The notes below the pieces were generated by a model. The model made no database searches. It saw only the letters and a program-made list of their open reading frames with translations, and was not told where the DNA came from. Positions 11,058 through 22,000 of a DNA stretch of 64,000 bases are shown piece by piece (the stretch's first letter is position 1; the number at the start of each line of letters is the position of its first letter). This DNA comes from Batillaria attramentaria (taxonomy: Eukaryota > Mollusca > Gastropoda > Batillariidae). The stretch covers positions 2,971,001 to 3,035,000 of the forward strand of contig JACVVK020000015.1 of NCBI GenBank assembly GCA_018292915.2. Reading direction: 5' to 3'. Made by a program: the position numbers and the translations under genes.

Positions 11058-12455
11058 GAGACGACGGAGGGCTATTACATAGACTCCCATTGTTACACAA
11101 GGGAGCCAAAAAATTACATACACCCATTTGGCACAGAAGTGCTGTACATACGCATCAAGCAATAAAAACATGTTTAATTTTTCAGCACTTGTACCTGATA
11201 TTCATGGTTCTGTTTCTTGAGATGGTGCTTCAGCATCTTGAGCAGTTCCTGACCACTGTCACCATGGTGATTGTCAACATCAAGAGCAAGAGGGTAGGCT
11301 TCCAAAAGGGGAGTCACAACATCAAAGTAAACTGGAAGCAAATAAGAAACTCTGACTTGACCCCTCTCTCTCTCTCTCTGATTGGTATAGTTGTGTCTTG
11401 TTAACAATTATATATATATTCATAAGAGACTGCATTGTTAAAGTAAAGACATATTAGGACTGCCAACCTTAAGTCTGCTGATGATGGAACTATGCATTTG
11501 ATGAAACCAAACATGTGAAAGATTAATTCCTTTCGGAAAATGTGTATATATACACATTTATTAGCTACAAAATCTATACTAATCAGTCATCAGAAAAGGT
11601 AACCCCTCTAACTGAAAAAAAAGGAATTGAAGCACTGGAAAAAACTGGAAATTAATCGTATACCTTCAGAGGCGTCCGAGGCATGGAGTTTGAGTGCTCT
11701 GGCAATAGCGACATGAAGAGGCAAGTCTCCTTTGTGGTTTGGTTTGGATGCTGCCACATTATTCTCAAGAAGGAAGCTTTGAAAATGTAACAAAAGTAGT
11801 TTTTGTTTTAAAGATATGCATATAAAGTTTTGGTGTGCTACATTTAGTTATTCAAGGGACATCCGAATGGTTACAAAAAAACCCAAAAACTATTCAGTAT
11901 TCAACAGAACAAACTACACCTTGAATTACTTGTGGCTCCATAAAAGTTAACACCGCTCGAAAGAATTCAATCATTCACTCAAACCTTGTAATTAAGACAG
12001 ATCACAGCGAAAGGTGTTATCACCTTATTATTTTATACCATATAAATGTCAAATGAAGTAATTTCTAAATAATGTATCTGATACATGCACTGTGTCCTGA
12101 TCTGCATCTTTGTGTACGGTAACATTATATTCACATGGATATAATCAACAATTAAATCATGCGTAAAGAGTAACAACTATAATCGAAGTGTGTCTGTTGA
12201 GCGCAACAAGCATAAATTGATTTATATCACTGTGCTATAGAAGTCAACATTGGATTGGACTAGTTTCCAGACAACATACTGGATGAGAGAGCCGGAGCCA
12301 AAATTTGCAGCATAATGCAGGTAAGTCCGTCCTTTAGGAAGTGATGCCCTTCTCATGTCGATCTTGTATTTCTTCACACAAGCCTTGAACTTCTTGGGTC
12401 TGTCTTCCTTTATGTACTGGACCAGCTTCTCGGTCTTGTCCTTATCTCTGGCCAT
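7869..12455 (-). CDS. NFKBIL1: NF-kappa-B inhibitor-like protein 1 (complete, 5 exons, 382 aa)
   Basis: Minus-strand exons in transcript order are 12455-12280, 11776-11664, 11331-11195, 9620-9506 and 8476-7869. They total 1149 bases (phases 2, 1, 0, 1), giving 382 aa; human NFKBIL1 is 381. The start is the ATG of MARDKDKTEKLVQYIKED. Exons 1-3 encode ankyrin repeats: the GRTYLHYAA helix, then HKGDLPLHVAIARAL, then DNHHGDSGQELLKML. Exon 4 encodes DDDWKEKLAREFESESADFF, matching the family's conserved WxxKLxxE segment. Exon 5 carries DFAQETQKETREEWAHRM, a charged coiled coil, GFRDIPWP, and the J-domain-like C-terminus QQQVRWHPDKFLQKFGERIE. The family is nuclear and has been linked to NF-kappa-B signalling and mRNA processing. 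The exon 1 donor is the strong GTATGT at 12279. The exon 3-4 intron carries the TCAAGGTCA element; the exon 4-5 intron carries a SINE and a perfect hairpin. Identity and structure are near certain. Confidence 0.93.
8753..9153 (+). mobile_element. tRNA-headed SINE, family B, full copy
   Basis: The head GGTCGGTGGTCTAGTGGTTA carries an A-box and GGTTCGAGTCC a B-box. The body includes CTCTGCTTTGGAAATGTTC and CACCACGTGATTGTAATGTG, and the 3' end GTAAAGCGCC runs into an (ATT)n tail. Other copies are 22571-22810 (+, lacking the head) and 50797-51195 (-). It lies in the last intron of NFKBIL1. Confidence 0.85.
9298..9445. repeat. 34-bp perfect hairpin flanked by 12-bp direct repeats
   Basis: Left arm 9358-9391 is the exact reverse complement of right arm 9402-9435, with a 10-base loop (AACTTTGACA). 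The segment is bracketed by TTAGTATGCTCA at 9298-9309 and 9434-9445, which looks like a target-site duplication or a template-switch product. It lies in the NFKBIL1 exon 4-5 intron. Confidence 0.9.
9909..9942 (+). repeat. T-run followed by G-run
   Basis: A T tract is followed by GGGTGGT and a G run of about 16, in the NFKBIL1 exon 3-4 intron. It has the same T-to-G order as the other compound homopolymers in the window. Confidence 0.85.
10023..11112 (+). mobile_element. Tandem-unit element with TCAAGGTCA palindromes and AC tail, copy 1
   Basis: The left end holds GCAAAGCCTCC then TGGCTCCCTTGTGA; the right end holds ATTACATAGACTCCC then ACACAAGGGAGCCA, so TGGCTCCCTTGTG is inverted at the two ends. 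Between them are about six units of 127-149 bases. Each carries CTATCATCATGC, AAGTTTG, GAGAAAATGCCAATG and a TGACCTTGA...TCAAGGTCA block, exact in some units and decayed in others. An AC microsatellite (11022-11056) precedes the right end. Copy 2 is at 46903-48369. The layout resembles non-autonomous Helitron-like pearl/DINE elements, but I see no diagnostic Helitron end. Confidence 0.8.
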
Positions 12456-13009
12456 CTTGATCAGCTAGTTTTGAAGGGAGTACGCTGATTCACCTGAAAG
12501 TGTATCGGATGTGCACTGGCGCATTCACAGAAAACACGTAAGAGCCAGAAAGAATCGACTAAATGCTGTGAATCGAGTATTTGACGATTATTCTGTTTCG
12601 ATGGTACAAAAATATACATTACCTGACTTTATTTTTATTTCCCTCGAAAAATACTGTCATATCTTTTTCCTAAATCATTTTCCAGTAAAAGTAGTAAGTT
12701 AATAATCACGATCAGAGAGAAAAAGAACCCTCAGCACAGGCAAAGTAAGTTTAAAATACATAAAACAAAACCAGGAGTATTTTCCAGTAGCAGACGCTGC
12801 AACAAGAGTTACTTCCCGTGAAAAGGGAGTAGTTCTTATTCTGTGTTGCAAAAAGGAATAATTTGTTTTTACTAGGTAAAATCTGCGCACGATAACAAAC
12901 ATTTCGCTTAATATTTTTAAATTGCTGTGTTTCCTCTGAATTATAATCACTTTGAAGTGGCCGTATATTGGAATCTTACAATTATTTAGAATGCAATACT
13001 CATTCCCTG

Positions 13010-13021
13010 CGCGCATGCGCA
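13010..13021. promoter_or_regulatory. Consensus NRF1-type site (CGCGCATGCGCA)
   Basis: The 12 bases match the YGCGCAYGCGCR consensus exactly. The site sits between divergent NFKBIL1 and GAPVD1, where a bidirectional promoter is expected. NRF1 sites are typical of housekeeping promoters in animals. Use in this organism is inferred. Confidence 0.5.
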
Positions 13022-13892
13022 TCACTAACAAGCTGTCCCCGATGTTTTGCTCTTGCTGATAGATGAGCTGACGGGGATAAATAATGGTGTGCCAAAAGTA
13101 ATTGCCGGCGCTTCGACTCCATCAACTAACTAACTTAGGTAACTATACCCTCCGTATTGTATCTGCGATAGAAGCATGGTTGTAGCCTCGGTTATGACTA
13201 CATAAATGGCGCATCCGATTTCCTGTCTGGTCGACCCCTCCCCCATCTTCCAGTGAAGAGCTACTGAGGTCGACCATATTTTGTCCTTTACATTCACTAT
13301 CAGTCAACTGTTAATTTACTCTGATGCACCACCGCGTTTTCCTTCGTTTACGTGAGCCAGCGCCAGTGAGTGTCCTAAGAGTGCACTTGCCTAATGCTTA
13401 GCAGGCATATGACATTGACATTGCTGTATTTATCAGGTACTACCATGATAGTAAGCATTGTAGAATTCAGAATACGTTTTCTGAATGCCCTTCTCTTGCA
13501 GTTAGCCAAACAGCATTGCTCCTTAAAAATGCAGGATTATTTGGAGATGAACTACACTGTCTGTCAGGGAGTTGAAACGTACACTTACAGCTGGAATACG
13601 GGCCTTCAGAATTATAGAATGTGTCACATACATGTATGCGTACATCTAGATCCTGAGTCTCGAGAAGTCACTGAACGCTTAGTAGATAAGGGAAACAGTC
13701 CTGATGTGTGCTGGGTGGGAGTGTGGAAATTTGAAATTCCGAAGACTTGTATTGGTACAAGACAGTCTGTCTTTCAGAAATTTGTGCATAATTATCTGGT
13801 AGTTTGCTCTCACACACCTTGCTGGCAGATCTGTTATACTCTGTATATGGGACCAGGTGTTCGGCACATTTTATCAGTGTTCATTACAGCTT

Positions 13893-14080
13893 TCAAAACT
13901 GAAGGTCTTTTTGAAATTCAGAGGGTCGTTTTATAACATCAGTGATGTACAGCCTCAGAATCTCTACATCAGATTCTGAAGTCTCTGTGTAAACAACGCA
14001 TGTTTTAGCGTAATAAGGAACACTGTTTTATTCCATATCTAGGACTGTTTAGATACCCTTGATACATGTGTGCTCAAAAG
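13893..14080 (+). repeat. Dispersed repeat family F, copy 2
   Basis: It reads AAAACTGAAGGTC, TTCAGAGGGTCGTTTTATAA, GTACAGCCTCAGAATCTCT and GTAAACAACGCATG. It aligns word for word with 63785-64000 and, inverted, with 6478-6640. It lies just upstream of the first GAPVD1 coding exon. Confidence 0.65.
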
Positions 14081-14238
14081 AGAAGTCGGTAAAGAAACAG
14101 GTTCAGCTAAGCATGATACAAGTAATTAACTTCTAGAGGTGGTGCCTGTCTTGAATTGAGACTATTGTCGGAATTTCATTTTTATAGCACCTGACTTTTG
14201 GCATTGTACAGGGTCACATTGTCAGTAGCACAGTGACA

Positions 14239-17200
14239 ATGAGTCTGATGTCTGACCTATCTGAGCTGAGCCAGCATCTCCAGCAGGAGCGACTCTTTGT
14301 CTCCACGGAGAGAGAGCAGCTGCAGCGCCTGTACGAGAATGTGCGACAGACATCAGAGCGACTTTTGCACGTTGCATGGATTGGCCGGCACCAGAAGTCA
14401 ATTCTCAAGACCTGTGTCTCTCGCGGAAATGATGCCAAGGCTGTAGATGTAAGCTGTGTTAAGTGTGAATGAGCCACTGTAAGGTTATTTTAAAAAGGGG
14501 GCTCGCGCTCCTCGAGCAGATTCTTGTTTCCATAGAGATCTACCAATATTAGTAAACATTATTGCAAACTAATTGAGATAATCAATTTAGATGACTGCAG
14601 AGTTGATGGCATGGTTTACTTGGCATGACTGTTCTAAATGGTGTTAAAATATGCACATCTGAACTGCTTCCTGGTTTGTTTTAGGTTGCACGGTTTCATT
14701 AAATGCTGACTCACATGGATATTGATTTCAAACAGACAGAAAGAGGTGGCTAGGTAAATACATCAAAGGAAGTGTAGGAAGGCATGTCTTCTTTCAGTTT
14801 CACTGGTAGACGAAAAATTGTTTCCAGGTTTGTGGACAGAGCAACGAGTTAGAGAACACCAGCTTTGTGGACTCGTACAAACACTTCAGCCACCATGACA
14901 GCAAGTATGGAGACTTACTCAAGTTTCTGTGGGAGAACCCAGCGCTCGTGGGACACTGCATTTATGAAGGAGAGAAGGCTGGCCTGTCAGGTATGGAACA
15001 GGTCATCACCACGATCACAGCCTCTATCTATGGTGGGTGCATGTTCCGTGAAGATGAGGTGGCTGTGCTGCAGATCTTGAAGCTTATGACAGAAGTGCAG
15101 GTTGGTATGGTTATTTGATAGAAATGATTTGTCAAAGATTTCACACTAAACGCTATGCACCCATTTGTGCTCGACCAGTTTCTGGTTCAGTGATCAGTCC
15201 CCTCCCTTTTGTAGGATGAGCCGAATGGTCTAAAAGAGACTGTAGAATTTGTAGCAGATGACTTTCTTTGTATGGAGGAAGCAGTCACTTAGCGCAGAGT
15301 CTTGTGCATCTTATAACTCGAAGCAGCTCTGTCAACTTTTCATTGCTTTTGTTTTCTTACGAAAGTTTGGAGGTTATCTGAATTGAGGGCTGTTTATGTG
15401 TGGAATGTTTGTCACTTAATGCTTTAACTGTTTATTCAATTTTTGGTCAGCTTTTCTTGGCTTATGTTTCAGTTGGCCAACGACGACAATCCTCGACGAA
15501 TGCTGAGACGAGGCAGCTGTGCTTTCTCTCTATTGTACCGACAGCTGTGTGATTCCCTTTTCTCTGCTCGCCTTTTTCTGACGGCTGCTCTGCATGATCC
15601 TATAATGCGCCTTCTGATGGAAGATGAATGGTTCTATGACATAGACCCTGACAAGGTAAATTTTTGCCCTGCTAGTGCCTAAAATTACTAAGTATGCTGA
15701 TGAGCATCGTAACGTGTTTGACTGACTGCACAGTGTGCGTCGTAAAGCAGAAATAGTACAGCCAGGTTTTTGGCAACTCAGATAAATTTCCTTTGTAAAG
15801 TTATATAAGTGATAAGGTTTATGTTGGAGAGCCTCATTTCATTAACACAAAGATTGGCACAGCATTCTGCTCAAGGTGACATGTACTTACTGTGTATTGT
15901 TTGGTACTTGGAGTTATGTCCTCAGAGTGTAAACTTGACGTGTGTCAAAGAGCCAGTACTGCTTAACAAAAGCGAAGCATACTTCCTACAGACACAAACC
16001 TGTTATCAGACTTAACTTTTGTTTTTATTTTTGAAAGGCCTTGGTGCGCTTCCCTGCTAAGGAGCGCCAGAAGCGATTTGGTGACCCAGGCACTGACGAA
16101 TACCGCACAAAACAGAACAACTACCGGAACTTCATCGTGGACAAACTTGTGCAGCTGGCGACCCGCTTCATCAGTTCCATTAAGGCCAACCTGCACTGCT
16201 TCCCACCTGCCTTGGCCTGGGTGGTCAGTCAGGTGTTCTCCTCCCTCACGCAAGCGGGGCGTGTTGACCAGGCAGAGGTGAGGGTCCTGTCTAGGGGGAG
16301 TAATGTCAAAATGTCTTTGTCTGTCCTTAAAAAAAAGAAAATGTGATGAGTAAGTTGAAGCCAAGTTAAAAGTTTGGTTTAAAGCTGTCTTGTAAACGTC
16401 GGTGAATGAAACATTTTTTGAAAATTCACGACAGAATCTGAAAGATCTTCGCGTAAGATTTCATCTTATTCTTTTTTATTGTCCAGATTTAAATTTTGCT
16501 TGGGGATTTTAATGGTTCCCATTAATTCCCTGCCATTTTTCTTCGGGGGGTGGGGGTGCTGAATGTAGTGCCTGAAATCAAAGTATATGTATTAAAGTTA
16601 TTTTGGTGAAGACACACTCCTTAACAGACATTCCTGTATTTTCGTAACATGACGGTAACATGATCTATGCGCATTCCACACAGGTGCGAGCGTCGTGTGC
16701 TGACCTAGTGTTTGCGCTTTTCATCTGTCCGGCCATATGCGACCCTGAGCCGTACGGCATCACGTCCGACATTCCCATCAGTCACATCGCGCGGCACAAC
16801 CTCATGCAGATTGCCCAGATCATCCAAGTGCTGGCCATTTCACGCTGGGAGGAGATTGACGTGAAGGTCAAGGATCTTTACGGTCGATTTGAAAAGGTCA
16901 GAATCGCAAGTTTTCAGTGTTGGCATGCCAAGGTTTTTGGGTGTCTGGTTGTCCTGTGTTGATCAAGGTGAACTCTCTGGTTATAGGTTAATAAAGTTAA
17001 TGTGTTCGTGCTGTCAGCAGTTACAGTACGATCTTATTAATTTTGTTCAGTGCTTTGGTAAGCAGTGCTTACACATTGACCAGTACAAAGTGACTGCCAA
17101 AAGCTGACCATGGTTTACTGAAGTCAGTCAAACCACAGTCACAGTCTGCCATTATCAGGTGAAAAGACTTAGTAGATTACATATTTGATAAGGGCTTGGG

Positions 17201-17665
17201 CCTTTTCTTCCAGGCAATGGCAGAAGTGGTAACTAAGATGAATAGCACTTTCTCTGCATTTGTTATTTATTATGCGCTGAAGAAGGCTTCTCATCTGAAC
17301 ACTTGGCAGCAAAGTTTGATGTCCTGGAAGCATGGTTTGAGCCTTTTGATAGTTGGTTGGAAAACATGATACACCCATGATCCATTTCAGGTTGCTACGG
17401 TGCCATGTATGGTATATGCTTGTTTTTGCCAAGCCTACCACAGTGTGATAGGAAGGGTCACAATTTAGGAGTAAGTATTCTTCGGAGTGCCTGAATATGA
17501 ATTTGTCTTTTTTGTTTTTTATCATGACAGGGATGCATGTCCACGGTACTAGACTCGTTTCTTGAGGGTCCGTGGGATGATGCATTGATCTCCTCTGGCC
17601 TGACTCCGCCCAACCTGCCCATGCGCTCCACCATGCTGATGACCCCAGCAGAGGTCAAGGACTTG
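14239..17665 (+). other. GAPVD1: GAPVD1 RasGAP domain exons 1-6
   Basis: Residues 1-418. The lead-in HLQQERLFVSTEREQLQRL matches the human start. Exon 3 carries DDNPRRMLRRGSCAFSLL, where R173 or R174 aligns with the arginine-finger region, and SARLFLTAALHDPIMRLL. Exon 5 has the RasGAP signature core FICPAICDPEPYGITSD (about residues 315-331) and HNLMQIAQ. Exon 6 (GCMSTVLDSFLEG) ends the domain. All six exons join in phase 0, which would allow exon skipping without a frame shift. Confidence 0.93.
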
Positions 17666-18987
17666 GTAAGTTTCCGTGGCAGATGGCATTGGGCGTTATG
17701 ATGAAAAAAGTTTCAAATGATAAAAAGATGGAAATAAAAAGGGGTGGATGTGGGTGATCTTGAAGATCAGGAAATGCTTTGCTGCTCAAGGCTTTTTACT
17801 TTAAACTTGTCCGTCCACATCAGCTTCTTGAGTCTGTTTTCTACTGTTCAGGTTGTGTTCCTGCGTCAGACGAATAGCATCCTGGATGACAAGTTGCCAG
17901 GGAGGAAACAGTTGGAGGGGTTGCTGGCCACCCTCCCCCAGGAGATCCCCTCTTCCCCCGCCGACTCCGTGTGTTCTGCAAGCCCTGCCTCCTCCATGTA
18001 CATGGACCCATTGCTCGGTGTGTCCGCAACTGGGTCAGGGTCGTCTGCTCCTGACACCCCAGGCAGTCAAAGAAAACTGTTCAAAGGAAAATGTGAGTTA
18101 TTGGGCGGAGTGTGTATGTGTGTGTCCTCAGGGGCGCCGGAAGATGTTGGGGGGAGGGGGGCAGAATCTCGGAGGGGGGAACGTTGCCCAAAGAAAGTGA
18201 AAAGCAGGGGGGGGGGGGGGGGGGCAATCAGAGGAGCGGACAGCCTTCGGTCCGCAAAAACAGAAGTTCTCTGTTGGGAGGGATGGGGGAGAGAGCACTA
18301 AGAGGGGTAGGGGAAGGGGGGGGGGGGGGCAAGACCATGGCTTTGCCCCCCCTCTTGCCATAGTCACCTGATTTTCCGGGGGGGGGGGGGGGAGACACTC
18401 TTGCCCCCCCCCCCCCCCCCCCCCGCTTGGGAGGGATGGGGGAAAGAGCACTAAGAGGGGTAGGGGAAGGGGGGGGGGGGCAAGACCATGGCTTTGCCCC
18501 CCCTCTTGCCATAGTCACCTGATTTTCCAGGGGGGGGGGGGGAGACACTCTTGCCCCCCCCCCCCCCCCCCCCCCCGCTTGGGTACAGGGGGGCAGCTGC
18601 CCCCCCCCCCCCCCCCCCTCCGGGTTCCGGCGTCCCTGGTCCTCTCTGTCTCTGTCTCTCTCTCTCTCTCTTACACTAGGCCCGGTGCATGTGTCTGTAC
18701 ATGCACACTCTCTTTATATGTAGGTTCCTTACACTGTTTGTTGTTTAACCTTTTTGTTTTTATACTTACTACTGTTCGTTTGTTGTTTAACCTTTTTGTT
18801 TTTATACTTACTACTATTTGTATGTTGTTTAACTTTTGGGCTTTTCTACTTTCTACTTTTTTAGCATTAGCAACGGCAAGTTTGTAAACTGACGAACCTT
18901 CTCTGTCAGAACTTTTACCGTTGACAAATAAAGTTTTATCATCATCCCTCCCTCTCTCTCTCCCTCTCTCCCACCCTCCCATCCTCC

Positions 18988-19028
<41 letters not shown>

Positions 19029-22000
19029 TCTCTTTCTCTCATACACACACACACGCACGCACGCATGCACGCACATGCCTTTCTTCAGATTTTGTTTCTA
19101 ACTTTATTGCTTCTCTTAAGTTGCACCATCTATTATGCATCCATGGTGTGTGTGTCTAGCAACACTGAAGAAGAAACCCTCAGGCACCAACCTGCCTCAG
19201 ATGATGGAGGATACAGGCGGTAATGGTGGAGATAAGGAAAAACCATCCGTCCCTGAAGACGTTCTGGTCATCACAGTCGTCCCGCCCGCTGACTGCCCGG
19301 GGATGATTCCGGAAAAGAAGGTGAGAGTGTCGTAGAGAAACTTTCAGTTTGATCTGTTTCTTTCACGCCATGAATTTTAAAGAGAAGTTTGTAGTGATAA
19401 TATCTGATAACAATCTTTCAGAATCAGCACCTTTTCAGGGAGGTGAATCGTGATGTGACATTGCATCTTAATTGTGTCTTACTTGGTCATGGGTTACCTT
19501 GTTCACTGCTTAGTAGACATCACTTTCTTGTGTTTGCGGCAGTTAAAAATTTTGCACGTATTAGGTTACTTGACATTTATTTTGGTGACATTTTCCATAA
19601 GTGAACCATTGGCTTAAAGAAAGAAGACTTTTCAGGGGTTTTTTTTGGTTGTTGTTGTTTTTAAAGACAATTTGATTGCAGTCGAGAATTAAGACAAACT
19701 TGTTAGTCTGTATAATGTTCTCCACGTACATTGTGCAGGGCTGATGTTCGTGATGGCGATCTATCGTAATGCGCTTATTGCTCTGTTGCTAGGTACTAGC
19801 CTGGGAATATGAGAATCGGCGCCGGAAAGTGAAATACCCGCCGGCCCTGTCAGACGCAATCCCTGTGGCTGGGGCGGAGATTCAAGAGAAGAGGACTAGG
19901 TTTTCTCTGTCACATGACCAGGAATCTATAGGTGGGTTGTGTTCACAGTGAAGATCCCTTCAGGTGTCGGCTTTTGCTGGGTGCCGTTGTTGCTGAGTTT
20001 TTGTTTGGAGTCAGTACAGTTTCATACACACAAGTTTGCGCAGCTAAGAATTTCCTTGCGCCTATGGTCCATTCCTCACCAGATTTGGACTCGACAAATT
20101 TTCTGAAAATAGCCACCAATCAGTGTCGTCCAGCTGGTCCAAATAACGTTGTCTGCTCAGTACGCGGTACACTTCTAGAACAACATCTACGCCGGTCAGA
20201 GTCAGCACAATGGTTTCAGATGCTATTTTGTGACCCAGGTGACTTGATTCCAGGGTTCGTACAGGCATTGAATGTCTTTGAAAGTCTTGAAATTTGGATG
20301 TTTTGAAAAAATGTCTTTCAAAGTCTTAGAAAAATCGCAAAATGATTTTATTTTTCTCCCACGACCATATTTTCGGGGCCAGCTCACTGTTTGCGCGTCT
20401 CTGGCCGTGTCACTGTGCCTTTCCTTTCGCTCCGCTCGCGAGTCGACTGCGAGAGCAGGGTCTTTGAATTTTTATTTTTGGTCTGTGAAAAGTCTTTAAA
20501 AAGTCTTTGAATTTTGTTCTCAAAATCCTGTACGAACTCTGGATTCTGATGTACCGATTAAACACATTCGATGAAAAGTTTTCCACACGATGTTGTATGC
20601 CTGCCATACGTATTGAGACTCTTAAGTTCTCTGAGTTTTCAGCCAGTAGAAGGAGTTTTAATTTTAATTTTAAATGCTGAACTGTTACTGTGACCATCCA
20701 GGTAACACAAGTGACTGCCCAGAAGCCTTGTCGGAAGCTGCATCCAGCCATTCCGTTGACGAGAACGAACTAGACAATTTCTCTGACATGATGTCTGCTA
20801 ACGTCAGTGGTCGCGGCTCTCCTAGCATCAGCGGGCGCGACACACCTCTCTCGCAGGCTGGCAGTGTGGAAGAGAATCGTGGGCCTGCGGCGGAGTTACC
20901 TGTTCCTGTTCCTGAAACCGTGCAGAAACAGAACCGAGTGGATGTGACAGACCGCTTTGGGAAGTTTGACCTTGAACGTAAGTTGTTTTCTGCTCTTGTC
21001 ACGTAGTTGTTAGGACTGGTATCACAGCTCTCCCAGATACTCATAGTAATGTCATAAGCTAGGAAGCATATGAGACATCACAACATTTTTGCTACTGGTT
21101 TTGCTAAAAGAATGACCTGTGTTTTTAACTTTTAAGTCAGGCTCAATAACGCTGTGAAATTTTTACCTGCATGTGTTATCATTTGTCACTTTAAGTAAGT
21201 GAGGCCATGTGAAAGGGTGCCTCGTTTTGATTGTACCTGTTTGGGAAATTGATGACCACAGTTCCTGTACCTGATTCTGCTGAGTGAGTCACTTTCATTT
21301 ACAGAGCTGTAGACTTCCTCAGCGCTCTATGGAGATGTGAATAATTTACCTGATATGTCTTGGATTAGGTTTTGTGCAGTCTTGAATGGTGCTTTAATGT
21401 CAGTGAACAAAAATGCATGTAAGAAATCGCTGCAGATTCATATGCAGTTCTGTGTAACAACAAAACACAAAAAAACCCCCAAAAAACCCCACAACCAACC
21501 AACTGACCAACAAAGAGCAAAAAAATAAACCAAACCAGACAAAAATAACAACAGCCCCCCCCCCCCCCCCAAAAAAAAAAAAAAAAACAACAAAAAAAAA
21601 CACAAAAAAACCCAACAACAAAACCCCCCCAAAACACACACACGCACAAAAAAAACAATAAAATATGCACAAAAAACTACAACACAAAACCCCTAAAACA
21701 CACATCAGAAAACAAAAATAAAGTCCAGTATTTGCATATATGTTTTCTTGTTGCAGGTGATGAAATAAAGTCAACAGTGAGTGACACATGGAGTACAGAC
21801 GTTCTGGCCAGTGACTCGGAGCCTCCAGATCAGAACCAGCTGGATCGGTTGGAGGAGGTGGCCGAGGAAATCATCCGTCCTTTCATGCTGGGTACACGTG
21901 ATCAGGAGGTACATGTATTCAAGTTTGCAAGAGACATTAAGAAGCTTATCATTCCAAGTAGAATTGTCTTGCAGTAGCACATTCTTGAAAGTGTATTCTG

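Larger units (their letters stand above)
12456..14238. other. Divergent intergenic region between NFKBIL1 and GAPVD1
   Basis: About 1.8 kb separates the NFKBIL1 start from the first recognised GAPVD1 coding exon. It must hold both promoters and untranslated GAPVD1 leader. I see an NRF1 site at 13010-13021, a G+C-richer part around 13000-13400, and a family F repeat at 13893-14080. A plausible 3' splice site (TTGTACAG) ends at 14211, suggesting that a non-coding first exon lies upstream. No convincing coding exon is present; a 180-codon open frame at 13394-13936 lacks support. Confidence 0.6.

Noticed and set aside
11174..11407. Whole 77-codon minus-strand frame as NFKBIL1 exon 3
   Set aside because: Only 11195-11331 lies between good splice sites; the flanks are intron.
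13394..13936. 180-codon plus-strand open frame between NFKBIL1 and GAPVD1
   Set aside because: Its last part runs into the family F repeat, residue make-up is unlike the neighbouring proteins, and no splice or homology support is visible.
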